From: Undaria pinnatifida
Taxonomy: Eukaryota; Sar; Phaeophyceae; Laminariales; Alariaceae
Assembly: GCA_012845835.1 (NCBI GenBank)
Contig: JABAKD010000008.1
Coordinates: forward strand, 11,367,060 to 11,431,059
Direction: 5' to 3'
DNA length: 64,000 nt
Shown here: positions 45,191-57,526 of the stretch, piece by piece
Numbering within the stretch: position 1 is the stretch's first letter
Layout of the letters: the number at the start of each line of letters is the position of its first letter
The notes under the pieces: model-generated
The model's database searches: none
The model's input: only the letters and a program-made list of their open reading frames with translations
Told to the model about the DNA's origin: nothing
Program-made: the position numbers and the translations under genes

Positions 45191-45489
45191 CATACAACAC
45201 AAAAAAGGACGACAAGAATTTAGTGATTTTTTCATGCAATGCGTCTGGTGCATTCCGCCAGTAAAGCCCCATCGAGAGTATGCAAGCATGACTACGGCGC
45301 TTCTTCTTCCGTACGTAGGTTTTACCAGACCAAAAAAATGGGACAGGAGGACGTTGGGGGGGATATTTCTCTACGTAGACGCTTGACACTATTAATAAAA
45401 CCGGCGGGGGGGGGTGTATTTGATGAACTAATTATTTATGTTTGTTTCAAGGGGGGAGGAGGGGGGAGGGGGTGAAAAGGAGGGGGGGG

Positions 45490-45730
45490 GGGAGTGTACT
45501 CAGTTTGTACATGGCCGTAGTCGTATGACCATAAACCCTCGCATCCCTACTATGCCGAGACGGAGCACGTCGGGTTTTCATCAACCAGGCAGACGTAGCT
45601 TGCACCAAGCGCGAAGCGCCGTGAGGTGTTCGGCGAGTCGCATGAAAGGTGAACTGCATCCTTCCAAGAACCGCTCGTAAGACGGACTTCGGCTCCATGT
45701 GCCTACTTTCGTGCATATGGATGACAGCGC
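45490..45730. repeat. Dispersed repeat family D, copy 2
   Basis: CATGGCCGTAGTCGTATGACC, CTCGCATCCCTACTATGCCG, GGCGAGTCGCATG and CGCTCGTAAGACGGACTTCGG as in 16379-16640, with deletions. Intronic in the SNF2 gene. Confidence 0.8.
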
Positions 45731-46270
45731 TAATGAGTTATACTTTGTTTTCTGGTGTGGCCACTCCAAAGACAGCAATGGGTATTACTACGTAACTTCC
45801 TCGAGGGTGGCTTACCATATTCACACTAGGTGCTGCGGTCATTCCTCTTGTGCGGAGTTAGGGGGGGGGGTGTACTTAGTTTGTGCATGGCGGTAGTCGT
45901 ATGACCGGGGGGGGGGGGGGGGGGGGTAATGAATTACTTTTGAAAAAGAGGGACGCATTACGTTTGTCGTACCGTGTTCTTCCGGCGAGTTGCTCTCCCC
46001 CATCTGCATTGCGGAGGCGTTGACACACAGTGACAAAAAAACAACACTATACACCGAGAATCTGTCCGTTATATTTAACCTTGCTGCTTGATTGGGTTTT
46101 CGACCCACTATTTTGTTCTATTCCCAACCGGTGCATAACGCGTCGCGTTTTGTACACGCAAGCGCTGACTGATGGCTCAGAAAGTTGTCATGGTGTATCC
46201 CTACCAGTCTCGTATTTTTGTGAGAATAAAAGACCGGTGTTCTCTAGAAAAAGGACAAGACAAAGCTTAC

Positions 46271-46586
46271 CAGGTTTCGTTCCGTCGGTCGCTCGTTCCA
46301 ACACGCCCTTCATCGCCAGCACTAATTCCGCTTGGTCCGCAACGTCGATCCCCATACCGAGGTTATTCGCCTTCTTGATCGTCTTGTTCGTAGCCGCCAC
46401 TGCTCCCACATCCACCCCGCCGACGGCACCACCGCCTCCACCTCCACCCTCCTCGGCCGTGCTGGTCGCTCGCGAAGCATCTCGCAGAGCGTCGTGCTTC
46501 ATGCGGAGAGCCTTTAGCAGAGAGTCGTCGCTGAACTTGAGCAGGTTTTGGATGCCGAACAGCTCCCCCTCTTGACCCTTGGCACC
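46271..46586 (-). CDS. ERCC6L2: SNF2 ATPase visible exon 12
   Basis: 105 codons plus one base. GAKGQEGELFGIQNLLKFSD, then ALRMKHDALRDAS, a Gly-rich loop, and NLGMGIDVADQAELVLAMKG. GELFGIxNL is the conserved post-helicase signature of ERCC6L2/SWI2. Acceptor GCACAG, donor GTAAGC (phase 1). Confidence 0.9.
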
Positions 46587-47400
46587 CTGTGCTCATTTTT
46601 GAGGCCATGCATGGGGGAGCGGGCAGAGGCGGGAGCGCGACGATAACCACAAAAAAAAAAAAAAACAGGCAGGTTCGCTACTTTTGTGTAACGCAATTTT
46701 CCACTTTTCGTTCGATTTTGTTTTCGTAAGTTTGAGGTTCAGGTATTTGGTTGTGAATAAATAAATCTCCTTATGTAACACAGAAGGAATCGTAGGCATC
46801 GAGTGCAACAGCCTGCCGAAGGGGTGTTGTGGAGACACAGGAGGATATTTGCGGCGTAAGCGGGTACACGGGACGAAACTCGGCACCGCCACTAGGCGAC
46901 AACCTGTGCTACAGCCATGTTGCTTCAGACGTGTGTACCTGGCACAATTTTTGTTTCATTTTTCCTGGGATGTTGTTCCATTCCAGAGGTAATGACCTGC
47001 TCTGTGACCACGGACTAGATTGCGGCGTTGAGCTAACGTGAAACAGCAACAGCACCACGACCACCACGACCACCACGAACAACAACAATAACACCAACAC
47101 CAACACCACCACCAACAACAACAACAACAGATAACAACAACAACAACAACAACACGGGAAGGGCGCGCATTAAAGACTAAACAAAGCAGGCCGCATTTGC
47201 GTGCGGGAAAACGACGGAGCAAGAACCGCCTCCGATATGTTCTTCAGAACCTCGCACATCTCTACGAACTGGGCCACCGCAGATGGTTGCTGCACGAGAA
47301 CATTGCTTGCGTCCGTTAATCCGGCGGCAGCACGCGCGGGACATAAAAACACTGACCACAGGTGGAGGTGCCGCAAGCGGTCGTTTCCTCGAAGACGCAC

Positions 47401-47538
47401 CTGGACCGCATTGAACTGCCGCCGTCCACCCCGTGCCTGGTCGCCCATCGCCGCGCTTGTGATCTGCAGCTTGTAAATCTGCCGCATGTAGCACATTTCT
47501 TCTACGGTGCCCTTCGACAGCAGCCGGAAGACCGCCAC
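47401..47538 (-). CDS. ERCC6L2: SNF2 ATPase visible exon 11
   Basis: 46 codons: VAVFRLLSKGTVEEMCYMRQ, IYKLQITSAAM, RRQFNAVQ. Matches the ERCC6L2/SWI2-specific region after motif VI. Acceptor GCGAAG, donor GTGCGT. A decayed copy of this exon lies upstream in transcription order, at 47757-47845. Confidence 0.92.
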
Positions 47539-47756
47539 CTTCGCCCGCCAAAACAAAATGCCACAACGAGAGCAACGAGGAAAAACGAGGGCATAACCCC
47601 GTAAAAGAGTGTTCGCATCGTAGGACAGATCGCGAATGATACACCGTAGATCATCTAGATCCTATATGTTGTGCGAGAGCGGTATCGTACAGATCGCACC
47701 AGGCAAACACAATCTACATCGTGGAGGGCAAGTACACACGCCAAGGGATTTAGTAG

Positions 47757-47845
47757 ATCTGCCTCCATGTAGCACATTTCTTCGATCGTCCCCTTCGACA
47801 GCAGCCGGAAAACCGCCCACCTTCTATCGCCAGAACAAAGTTACA
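47757..47845 (-). pseudogene. Degenerate copy of SNF2 exon 11
   Basis: The plus-strand sequence ATGTAGCACATTTCTTC and CCCTTCGACAGCAGCCGGAA recur from exon 11, 290-320 bp away in the preceding intron. The copy has an added base near its 5' edge (GTGGGCGG for GTGGCGG) that breaks the frame, and lacks part of the RQIYKLQ codons. Not expected to be a working exon. Confidence 0.82.
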
Positions 47846-48593
47846 CGCGGTAGACAGATTGCATTCAATTTTTGATTTGCCATTCAGGGCAACTAAATAG
47901 ATCCCTCGTCTATAGTCTATATAGTAGGTTTTGTCGTCGGATGGGAGCCGTGTGATCTGTTTGATCCCAGCACATGTCTCTTGACTTGGATCTGGACGAC
48001 ACAGATACTGCAAAACATATCATAGCGTCAGATATTATAGATTATCTGTAGATGATCTAGATAGCGGTATGCCCGATGTATGCAAGGTTGCAACAACAGC
48101 ATACGAGGAAAAAACGAGGCTACATTGTCCTGCCACGCTATACAGAGGTGCAGCACAAGTTTCTGAGCTCCTCCTTGACAAGAGGAGCTCAATCTCAACA
48201 TCTCACCCGAACGAAGCACGACTTCGAAGGGCATATCGTTCCGTTCCAAACCCGACCAACATTTACAATCCGCTACGGCGGTGGTCCCAAAACAAGCATA
48301 CTCATGAAAAAAAATATCACTTCTTGGCCGATAGTTCCCACACTTGAGAACAGAAAAGAAAGAAAAAAAACGCGCAACGAGCCCCTTCCGTAGGAGGCCT
48401 CCATGCACTATACAAGAGTGCACGCATAGGAAAAAAAAACACTACGATAGAGGTGTCAAGGTATACCACTTTTTGGCAAAGGTATACCACTTTTTGGCAA
48501 AAAAAGGCGTGTGCCGCGGTAGAGGCGCACCACCATTTTTTTTTCCTGAGGCTCCTAACCAGGTAAGGAGCTCTATACCTTCTATAAACCCGT

Positions 48594-49192
48594 CCACGCG
48601 TGCTACGATACAGGTATTAAGGTATACCACTTTTTGGCGTAAACGTGTTCTGGATGACAGGGGCCCTCGACCCAAAATCGCCGTCGGAATCTCCTTCTCG
48701 TCTTTCAATCTGACTGATTCGTACACCCAGGCCGTGATTTTGTTCGTCCGGTTGCACCTTTGGTTTGCTTAAAAGTCGGTCGGATTTTTTGGGGAGGTTT
48801 TACAGCTTTTTTTTTCTCAGTGACACGCCGCAAAAAAACCAAAACGGTGCGCCTCTTATCATACCTGCAGCACGTGTGGAGGCAACAAACCGCCTTCGAC
48901 AGAAAAAAAACAAGAGTGCATACATACCCGACAAACAAATCCCATGGCATAGTTATATAATATATACGACGAAAATTATCGCAAAAAAAAAAAGAAAACG
49001 ACGACGACGACGGTTTGGGGTTATAACGCCTTTACAACTAGAAACCCGTTTTGGTAGACAAATTACTTGAAATTACTATAGGGAAGGGATTTGGGGCTCT
49101 CTAAAGGGGGGTCAAGGAGGAGCTCCGGTCATTTAGAAAACGTTTCAGCCAAAAAGTGGTATACCTTAGTACCTCTGTCGTACCACGCGTCC
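48594..49192. mobile_element. Family-B TIR element
   Basis: Left CACGCGTGCTACGATACAGG then GGTATACCACTTTTTGGC. The right arm is the inverse of the same (GGACGCGTGGTACGACAGAGG when reversed). TIRs are about 50 bp, total about 600 bp. A further partial copy abuts at 48443-48500, and an inverted one at 49250-49420. SNF2 intron. Confidence 0.85.
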
Positions 49193-50197
49193 GTCCCATG
49201 GCCTAAAGGTAAATACGACCAGAAATATTGCGAAAAAAAAAAGAAGATTTTGGGATAAGGAGCGCCCCGTCATCCAGAAAACGTTTCAGCCAACACGTGG
49301 TATACCTTGACCCCTTTAGAGCCTTGAGGTCCCTCCTTTTACTAAACTCAAGTGTATTTGTTCCCCAAAAGGGTTTCCAGCAGTGAAGGCGTTAATACCT
49401 CTATCGTAGCAGGCGTTCGGGGCAAGATATTCTAGACCCTCTATTCGCCGTGATGAGATAATGCGCAAGAGCCGTGCCACACAGCTCCCAACCGGCAAAA
49501 GACGTGTGCCAGAGCCGTGTCGTAACAGGTCTCACCAGGAAAACGTGATCTGCATCGCGCAGATCCCGAAACGTCAGACGTTGATTCCACCAGGCAAAAA
49601 ACATCATCTACATGGTGCAGATTACGTATACCAGGGATTATGTCTGACCCGAAATATCTAGATCATCACCATGTGGGAATCTGATCCATCGTGAACGGAG
49701 AGAACGCCTCCCTGATGAAGTAAAATCCCAAGCGATTTGTCGCCCGTCAGCTTCGCCCTCTCGCTTGATGACCGGCTCGTCGCACTCGGGGCAGACCAAC
49801 CACAGAGCGCAACAACTACGAACAACGTTACAAACCGCTGTGAACACTCCCACAAAAAAAAAGGCGGTCAGGGATTTAAGCCAGGAGAGGGGCGCTGCGA
49901 ACACGTGTGCCGAAATACACAAAGCAGCACATCGCCGCCTGTCTGCACCAGCAGCCTTGCTGTAGGCAAGAATGAGAGCGAAACCACACGAACGAGCGCA
50001 GCTTTTATTTTTTATTTTTCATCATCAACTTTACTTTCCAGCTCAGCTCGTAGAAAGTTGTACCCTCGGCGACGTGCTGAATAAGCCGCGCATGCCTCCA
50101 TTTTTACTGCGCAGAAGGAGTTCAGCGTTCCCTGCTCGTTGATCTGCATCGAATTTCCACCAGAACGTCCACAACCCCGGACAAACTCATTGCTCAC

Positions 50198-50319
50198 CTT
50201 GTTCCTCTGGCCAATGCGGTACGCGCGATCCTGAGCCTGAAGCTCTGTCGCCGGGTTCCAGTTTACATCGTACAGCACGACCCTCGAGGCTGACACCAGG
50301 TTCAGGCCCTGACCACCCG
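50198..50319 (-). CDS. ERCC6L2: SNF2 ATPase visible exon 10: motifs V and VI
   Basis: Completes Ala, then [40 protein letters not shown]. GGxGLNL is motif V and [11 protein letters not shown] is motif VI, with the arginine finger in DRAYRIGQ. Donor GTGAGC, phase 0. Confidence 0.94.
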
Positions 50320-51118
50320 CTGCGTCGGCAAAAACCGGCGGCAGTGCCGGGAAGCGCATACAGCAGCGCGGGAACGCGCGCGCGCGGGGGGAGGGGGTGT
50401 AGCCATGAGCATGCATGGCCGCAGTCGTGAGACCAGAGACCCTCGCATCCCTATGACAAAATACCGGGACAGGCACATCGGGCTTTCACCGAGCAGGGAG
50501 ACATTGCCACGCGCGCGCGGAGTCTGGCTAATTGACCTTGACCGATGGGGCTGTCAGCATCGAACTACTGGTGCTCGGCTCTGCGAAGAATCCCAAGGAT
50601 TCCACCTACCGATCGTTCCTCAGCATACACGCCGATCCGAAGGTGGACGAGAAAATCATCTAAATTCTGCGCAGGCGTCCCATGTCGGTAAGTTGGGGAC
50701 ACTCCCGAGCCTCGAGCTCCAGCGCGACTGCACCCCGTACAGAACAAACGCAAAGCTAAGGAAATTCGGCAAACACCCTTCCCTCGTGTGCACAAACGCA
50801 CGCCTCCGCACGCAGAATGTGGTGCGGAGCGTTTCGCCAAAACAACAACAAAAACTGCCGGGTATTATCCGCCCTCTCTCAGCGTCGAGTATTGTTTCGC
50901 CACAAAAAAAATACTGCGGGACAACTCTCCACTCTCTCGCATGCGTGTCTAGCGTCGCGCCAAGATAACTTGCGTTGTCTAGAGTTGCTTCGCAACCCGA
51001 AAGAGAAGAAAAGGTGGGACAGTTCTTCGCTCCCTCGCATGCGTGTCAAGGAGTGTCTCGCCAAAACAACATACGCGAAACATTCTCCGCCCTCCCTTTC
51101 TCTCTGCTGGCCCCTCAC

Positions 51119-51251
51119 CCCGTGTGCTGATGAGGAACACGAACACGTTGTGTCGATCAGAGTTGAACTCCTTTATCCTTGCTTGCCGGTCCTTGTGGGA
51201 GGTGCTCCCGTCGAGTCTTCGGTACACGTAGCCTTTGGCCCCCACGAAGCT
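51119..51251 (-). CDS. ERCC6L2: SNF2 ATPase visible exon 9: YRRLDGST and start of motif V
   Basis: SFVGAKGYVYRRLDGSTSHK, DRQARIKEFNSDRHN, VFLISTR, ending in one base (G) of a split Ala codon before GTGAGG. YRRLDGST and FLIST are highly conserved SNF2 landmarks. Confidence 0.93.
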
Positions 51252-53046
51252 CTATCATACCCGCGCGTCCAAGGTGCCGGTGAACGGCAGACAGAACGTG
51301 CGCGCGATTTGGGAGTCGTAACACTTACACATACACGAGGCGGATAAGGGCTGTCATTTCCGACACACACAAAAAAAACTGGCCAAATGGACATAATGTG
51401 GATTTTTCGACTTTCCAAACTATTCCCCCCCCCCCGGCCATAGGCGTTATGCCGCGTGAGTACGGTGGAACGCCCTCACATCCTGCGAGCCGCTTATGCC
51501 AGGGAGGAAAAAAACACCTCACGATGAAGAAAAAAATTGGAAATAAAATAAAACGAAATATCTTGTGGCGCGCGTGTCCTTCCATTCCAGTATTCGAAGA
51601 AAGGGTAATTTGACAAAAGCCCGAAAACAGCATCCCGCGTCCCCTTCACGACAGAAGCCTGGGGTAACGTGACCCGCGAAAAACAAACATCCAGCAGCCC
51701 AAGGACCCCGGCGGAATCTTGAAAAAAATGTGGCGTCTATTAATCCTGTAGGGGCTTCAGAGGGGGGGGGGGGAAATGACGAATAAAACGGATGAAATCT
51801 TGCGGCATCATCCTTCACACGAACAAACCGGGCTGGTACTGAAGGTTAAGGTAGACTAATAGCTAAACTATATGTAGGGGAAGGAAGCAGTGGATAATGA
51901 AAGGAGGTGTGGGGAAAGGACACGGGGTCCGGTGCTACGACTGTACGTACGTGAGTCCTAAAGCGAGCTAATAGCCCCCTTTGGGGTCCCAGAGGGGGAA
52001 AAAATCGACCAACAAAACGGATAATGGCGGCATCATCCTTCACACGAATCAAACCGGGCTGGTACTAATAGATTAGCATCCGACGATTTTTTAGTGGCCA
52101 ACTCCATTCCAAGCGCCTGTGAGACACGCGCGCAGGTTGCACCGCTGCTGTGTGCTGAATGCTCGCGCCATGATAAGAACGCGTTTATAACTTTGCTTTC
52201 TTGTATTGCTGTACGTTGGCCACAAAAGGGTTTAAACCCTTTGGTAGTGCACCCACGTTTTTTTACGGAAAAAAAAGACCACTTGGAGTTAGTGTGATAT
52301 ATAATTCGATGAAAAATCGACGAGCAAAAACAAATCTGAGAAAAAAACGGGCATGCTGAACGAACCCTATCCGCGATAAAAACGAACGCATGCACCAGGC
52401 GGGGGAGGGGGAGGGGGGAGAAGGGAAGACGCCTGCAACCACGGTACGTCCAGAACGTCGCTAAGGGTAAATGAAAACAAGCCTCTGTTACGGGTTGAGA
52501 TGGAGAGTAAAAGGGGTGAGGAACCCCTTAGAGGCCTCAGAGGGAGAAAATAGCGACGAAAATCGACGATCACGGCGGCATCGGCCACTGCTGGTTGCTG
52601 GCGATGTTAAAATCGGTGTCCGAACTACAGAAAAAGAAAAGACTCATACGTGCGCGACGGCCGCAGCTTGATCCCTAGTCATACGTATTGCTTGCTGCGC
52701 GCTCACGCTACTCATAGACGCTTGAAAGCATCGCAATCGTCGTTTTTTGGGTCGGTATACACGGGTCCCAAGATGATAAAAAGAAACAAAAAACAACGAA
52801 GAAGGATAACACGCAACGTGCACACACACCCTCAGAAGAATTTCAGAGCTGATTTTCCTTCACAACGTGCAGAGCTCAAAACGCCGAGCAACGCGTCCAT
52901 GGAAAGGTAGGTCTCCACGAAACCTTATCAAAAACCGCAATTTTCGTTGCGCGCCCCCTCTCCCCTGGTTTTGCAGAAGGTCCGCTCTGATTTTTCCTTC
53001 CAGGCGTTGTAGTATATTTATGCGTGTGACACGCGGTATGCCTCAC

Positions 53047-53127
53047 CTCAAGGACGTCAAGCATCGTGGTGCTCCAACTAAACACGAGAACTTTGTCGCG
53101 CGTGCTGTAGAACTTTCCCAGCAGAAC
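53047..53127 (-). CDS. ERCC6L2: SNF2 ATPase visible exon 8: motif IV
   Basis: 27 codons: VLLGKFYSTRDKVLVFSWST, TMLDVLE. KVLVFS is motif IV at the start of the second RecA-like lobe. Acceptor TTTTTACAG, donor GTGAGG, phase 0. Confidence 0.9.
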
Positions 53128-53579
53128 CTGTAAAAACAGGGGTCAAAGTGCGCGTCGTTAACGCAAAAAAACGGGGCAGTCATTTGAAACAGCAGTTCGT
53201 CCTTCGAAAATCAGCAAATCGCCATCGTATAGTGGCTATCTATGCGCTGAGGCGACCCCTTCGTGAAAAAAAAGGGCGCTGTCCACCTTAGGCCTGCGAG
53301 GTGGACATAACTGCGCCCACGGTTTTGGAGTTGGAATTAGTGTGGGATTTTTCAAGTGCGGTTCTAGCAGGGTTGTAAATCCTTTCGGCGTGTGATCACC
53401 CGACATTGTCAGCATAATCATTTTATTGAGAGATTTCCGATTAAATGACAAGAGCTGGTCTAGCACTGCTGTGACCATTTCTTTGTTAAAGTATTGAAGA
53501 TAAAAGCAACATGATAAACACACGATACCACGAGGATGAACCGATGCTGCCACGAACGGATGGGACACCGAGACAAGGA

Positions 53580-53820
53580 GACAGAGAGAAAGAGAAAGAG
53601 AAAGAGAAAGACAAAGAGGCAGAGAAGAAGACGGCGTGGAAGTGAGAGTCACAAGCAGGGAGAGAAAGACAAGACCGAGAAAAAGACAAGACAAGACAGA
53701 GAAGAGAAGAGAAGAGAAGAGAAGAGAAGAGAAGAGAAGAGAAGAGAAGAGCAGAGCAGAGGAGAGAACAGAAGACAACTAGAACTAGAACTAGAACTAG
53801 AACTAGAACTAGAACTAGAA
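53580..53820. repeat. Purine-rich compound microsatellite
   Basis: (GAGAAA)n, then (GAAGA)n and (CTAGAA)n in succession within the SNF2 intron before exon 8. Confidence 0.93.
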
Positions 53821-53886
53821 TTAAAAAACTTGACAGGCAGAGAAAAAGAGGCAGATACAGAGACCAGAGAACAGCACACACGATAC

Positions 53887-53994
53887 CTCCAGGCTTGCCA
53901 TCTTGCCGCAAACGTCCGTCTTAGACACGTCCAGAAACTTCTGCGAGCGCTTCAATCCTCCCATCATTTCCCTAGCTCTCTCCGTGAAAGCGAC
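53887..53994 (-). CDS. ERCC6L2: SNF2 ATPase visible exon 7
   Basis: 36 codons: VAFTERAREMMGGLKRSQKF, LDVSKTDVCGKMASLE. The GG...S..F.D.S....CGKM pattern matches plant SWI2. Acceptor GTGCAG, donor GTATCG. Confidence 0.9.
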
Positions 53995-54160
53995 CTGCAC
54001 CGCAAAACCCCCGCAAAACCCCGCCACACACAACACAAAAACAAAACCAAAAAAAATACCCAGCGGTTGCATTGATACAGTGACCGGGACCGCAAAAAAT
54101 AAAAGCACCCGAAGTGGGGAAACCAACGAAGACTTATCCTCCGTTGTAACAACGGAGACA

Positions 54161-54766
54161 ACGGGTGCTACGATAGAGGTATCACTTTTTGGCCAAATCG
54201 TTTTCCGATTAACGCCTTTACAACTGGAAACCTATTTGGGGACAAATTTACTTGAAGTTAGTACAGGGAGGGATTTTGGGGCACTAAAGGGGTAAACGGG
54301 GCTCCTTAACCCATATTCGTCGGATTTGTCACTCTCGTTTCGCAAAAAAATATTTGTTTCGCACCTGGTATATATACCAAGGTCACAGGGTTTGTTCATC
54401 ACAAACTGCACTTTCAGTTTTCTCAAAAATATTTTTTTTTCGGGCGAGGAATAGGGCTCTTGAAGGAGGCGTGCTACGACAGACATGCCCCTATATTTTG
54501 CCTGAGGATTATCACTTAAAAAAGAGGTACGATACACTTCTTCGCCTGAAACCTGATTCTTGAAAAAGAGGCATACACTTCTTCGCCCGAAACCTGATTC
54601 TTGAGTAAACTGAAAAGTGCAACTCGATGAACACGACTCAAGGTCTAGGTACCCAAAACATTAACATCGCCCGAAATATTGGCATTCCAACGATTTTGGG
54701 TTAAGGAGCGCCGTCGTTCAGAACACATTTTAGCCGAAAAGTGCTACCTCTGTCGTAGCACGCGTC
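54161..54766. mobile_element. Family-B TIR element
   Basis: Left GGGTGCTACGATAGAGGTATC, CACTTTTTGGCC. Right, reversed, GACGCGTGCTACGACAGAGGT, GCACTTTTCGGC, with CGCTCCTTAACCC and AAAATCG. About 606 bp. The interior includes the AACGCCTTTACAACTGGAAA segment also seen at 49025. Confidence 0.82.
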
Positions 54767-55201
54767 GAAGTGAGGAGCCTCAGGAACAAAAACGGCGCAC
54801 GTCTGTCGTAGCGCATGTCTCAAGACTGCGCGTCGTCCCCTCGCCAAGGACAAACGAAAACTGGGCAAGGGTAAAGCTAAGCGGTGTCAGACTCAAATAT
54901 CGAAGCTCCGACGGCAGCGACAGTGGGCGGTTCTCACCCGCGAAGGCGATATGAATGCGGAACGACGAGGTGTCTTCCTGCCGCGCTTCCGCCGACCGAG
55001 GCTCACCCTTTTGGATGGCTGCCACCGAATGGCCGGGGGGGGGTTGTGCTTCGATAACGTGAGCATACGAAAAAAAGATGCGGCACTGCTGTGTGGATGG
55101 TTGTCGGCTCAAACGTGAGGAATCAAAGCGGAAAGCGAAGGCAGACGGACGCCATTAACGGTGCGGGTTTTGTTTTTCCCTGTTAACTTGCGTGCCCTCA
55201 C

Positions 55202-55255
55202 CTCCGCAAAGACTCGCTGGTCCTCCCGCTTGTCCGCCGGATCGCGCAGGTTTTC
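55202..55255 (-). CDS. ERCC6L2: SNF2 ATPase visible exon 6 (18 codons)
   Basis: ENLRDPADKREDQRVFAE between CTGTTAG and GTGAGG, phase 0. It corresponds to the charged linker (NPKDEPEKQKKDAEF in plant SWI2) after the NH(P/L) motif. Short, but fits both phase and alignment. Confidence 0.82.
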
Positions 55256-55965
55256 CTAACAGAAAGGCGCATTCGAACAGAAACAACCAAACCAAAACAC
55301 ATTACTCGTACAATTAACGTCATCCGCGGAACATGCGTCTCGTGGATGGCCCAAATAAAAGATGGCCCAAATAAAAACGAAGCATCGTGCACCCCACGAA
55401 ATCAACGGGAAGGCGTCTGGGCAAGGAACCAGGGCCGAGGGGCTCCCACCTCTTCACTGCGAAAGGTACGGAACTTTTTCGTCAAAGAAGCATAACGACA
55501 GTCGTCGACGTAACGCCAACCACTGTATGTAACTGTTTTATTTGCGTTTTGGGCAAAGAAGCACGATCGGTTCTGGGTCATTCTTCAGGACCCCGACCAA
55601 CGCATCTGAAGATCTGTACAGCAGCGAAATGAGCCGCCGCCGCCGCCGCTGCCGCTGCTGCATGCAGGAACTGCTGCACGAATTTGGCGTACTGTGATGA
55701 CAAGGCATCCGCATGCAGAGCCTTGCCGCGTATCGCATATTGTCAGCCCCTCCCCCCCCCCCCGATCTACTTGAAACCCCTAATAGCAAAAAACAACCAC
55801 ATGCGCCGGAATGTGTCCGAGCACACCGGGAAAAAGGCAATAGCCGTTGATGAAGGGAGAAAAAAATTATAAGGAAAAGCAAAAAAATGTCTTAGAGAAA
55901 AATACTCAGAAAAATACTCCCGCGGTCCGCCTCCGCGTCCCCCGTCCCGACATACAAAACCACAC

Positions 55966-56215
55966 CTGAAGCAAGCAAGGGTGGTTCGCTATCTTCTGCA
56001 GCTTGGACACGGCCACCAGCTGGCAGCAGAAGGGACATTTGGAGCACTTTTCCAGGGTCGGGTGAAACTTTCGGAACAGCACCGCGCGGGGGTCAATGCC
56101 ATCCCCATCTGGGTCCCCGTCCTCGTCGTGAGCGGTATCGGCATGGGGGAGGTCGTAACAGCAGCGGGCCCGTCGCGGCCCGCCTCGTCGCCCGCAGTCG
56201 CATGGCTCCTTCGCC
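55966..56215 (-). CDS. ERCC6L2: SNF2 ATPase visible exon 5: Cys-rich insert
   Basis: One base completes the split Arg codon; then AKEPCDCGRRGG, ARCCYDL, an acidic loop (HDEDGDPDGDG) and CSKCPFCC, ending LQKIANHPCLLQ before the donor GTGTGG. The cysteine pattern (CxC...CC...CxxCPFC) is shared with plant SWI2 and partly with human ERCC6L2. It could bind a metal. Confidence 0.92.
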
Positions 56216-57138
56216 CTGCTCATATATTTTAGATTAAAAAAATATAAAATAAAATAAACAGCTTAGCTCTATGTAAGACTGCGATTTTCGTCGAAAATCA
56301 TACTGTTGGTTGATATTTGCAAGCTGGACGCGATATATATTTTGATCGCACGTACTATATACGGGGTTTCTAACCTCGTAGCTTGTTTGAGGGGGGGCTG
56401 ATGGCCAAAACAAGCGGAACGAGCCAGGGAGGGGGGGGGGGGCTAGGATAGTCGGGGACCCCTGAGCGGCGGAAAAGCAGGTCGGGGGCGGGCCGCACGC
56501 CCTATACAGCTGTAGAGCGGATTTAGACGCGGACCGGACTAAACGTATACTTCGAAAGTACACCACTGTTCGCTACGCAGCCACATTGTGGGCTTGTTCA
56601 TCGGGTTGCAGGTTCCTTCTTATAGAAAATAACAAAACTACATTAAACCAGTTGAGATCGAGGGTTTCGTCGAAAGACTCATTCTTGCAGGCTGTGTGTG
56701 ATACCCCTCCGATCGCGCGTGTTACGGGGTGGTGTGTGCCTGTCCTCAAGAAGGATATAGGTCGGCAAATCAGAATCAGTTTTTTGGGGGCAAGGTGCAG
56801 AGCTCCTCACAAAGAAACTTCAGAAAAATCAGGTGCGCCCTACCAACATATATATACCTGCTTTATACTACTCGTATCGGGAAACCTGCCGGCGCTGCAG
56901 CAGTAGGTCATGCAGCGGCTGGCGCTAAGCAGAGGTTGGGGTCAGAACAAAAAACAGAGAGAAACAAACTCTCACGGCACAGGCGTCGAAGCTGCCTGCA
57001 CTGACGGTTTTACATCCTCGTAACCCGCCTCTGCATATAAATAGTGCAAAAAAAACGAAACCGAAACATCCTATGAGTCGTTCTTGTAGCACAAATATCC
57101 GGACACATACTACCGTGGCGTGCGTCACAAAGCCTCAC

Positions 57139-57263
57139 CTCGCGAGCAGCTGAAACTCCGGAAGGGACAACACGCTCTGGTACAGGTCGCGCTGCACCGC
57201 GCTGAGGTCGCAAAAGACCACGGTGTCTGACTTTCCCATCAACACGTCCGACAGCACCTCGTC
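57139..57263 (-). CDS. ERCC6L2: SNF2 ATPase visible exon 4
   Basis: DEVLSDVLMGKSDTVVFCDL, then SAVQRDLYQSVLSLPEFQLLA. It matches the LGKEDNVVFCxxSxLQRxVYQ segment of plant SWI2. Ends with AG of a split Arg codon before the donor GTGAGG (phase 2). Confidence 0.9.
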
Positions 57264-57526
57264 CTGCGCCCCGAAGAACGCACCCAAAACAAGAAAGCCA
57301 ATAACGTCAGAAGACAGCAATTCTAGGTCAGTGTCATAGTTGTTTCAGATCCACAGGCGTGACCCAAGAACGCAACAATTTGTCTAATACATTATGTTTT
57401 TTTTCATTATTTTGGTGCGCGATTAGACCCACGTTTAGATGAAGTAGAGGCAACATGAACTGATAATCGTATCTGGAAAGAAAGGGTGGTTGATATCGGA
57501 GATGCGAGCGCACGACGGACGGCGGT

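Noticed and set aside
44788-45386. ORFs of 130-176 residues with poly-Asn, Gln, Leu, Val, Cys or Thr
   Set aside because: All come from the (CAA)n tract. The only coding part here is SNF2 exon 13, in another frame.
54940-54990. Possible SNF2 exon EDTSSFRIHIAFAG between exons 6 and 7
   Set aside because: It would end in phase 1, which does not fit exon 7, and the family alignment needs no residues here.
55640-55755. Possible extra SNF2 exon (ALHADALSSQYAKFVQQFLH... with an Ala run) between exons 5 and 6
   Set aside because: Phase would fit, but the donor (GTACAG) is weak. Exon 5 joined directly to exon 6 already aligns with plant SWI2 without a gap.
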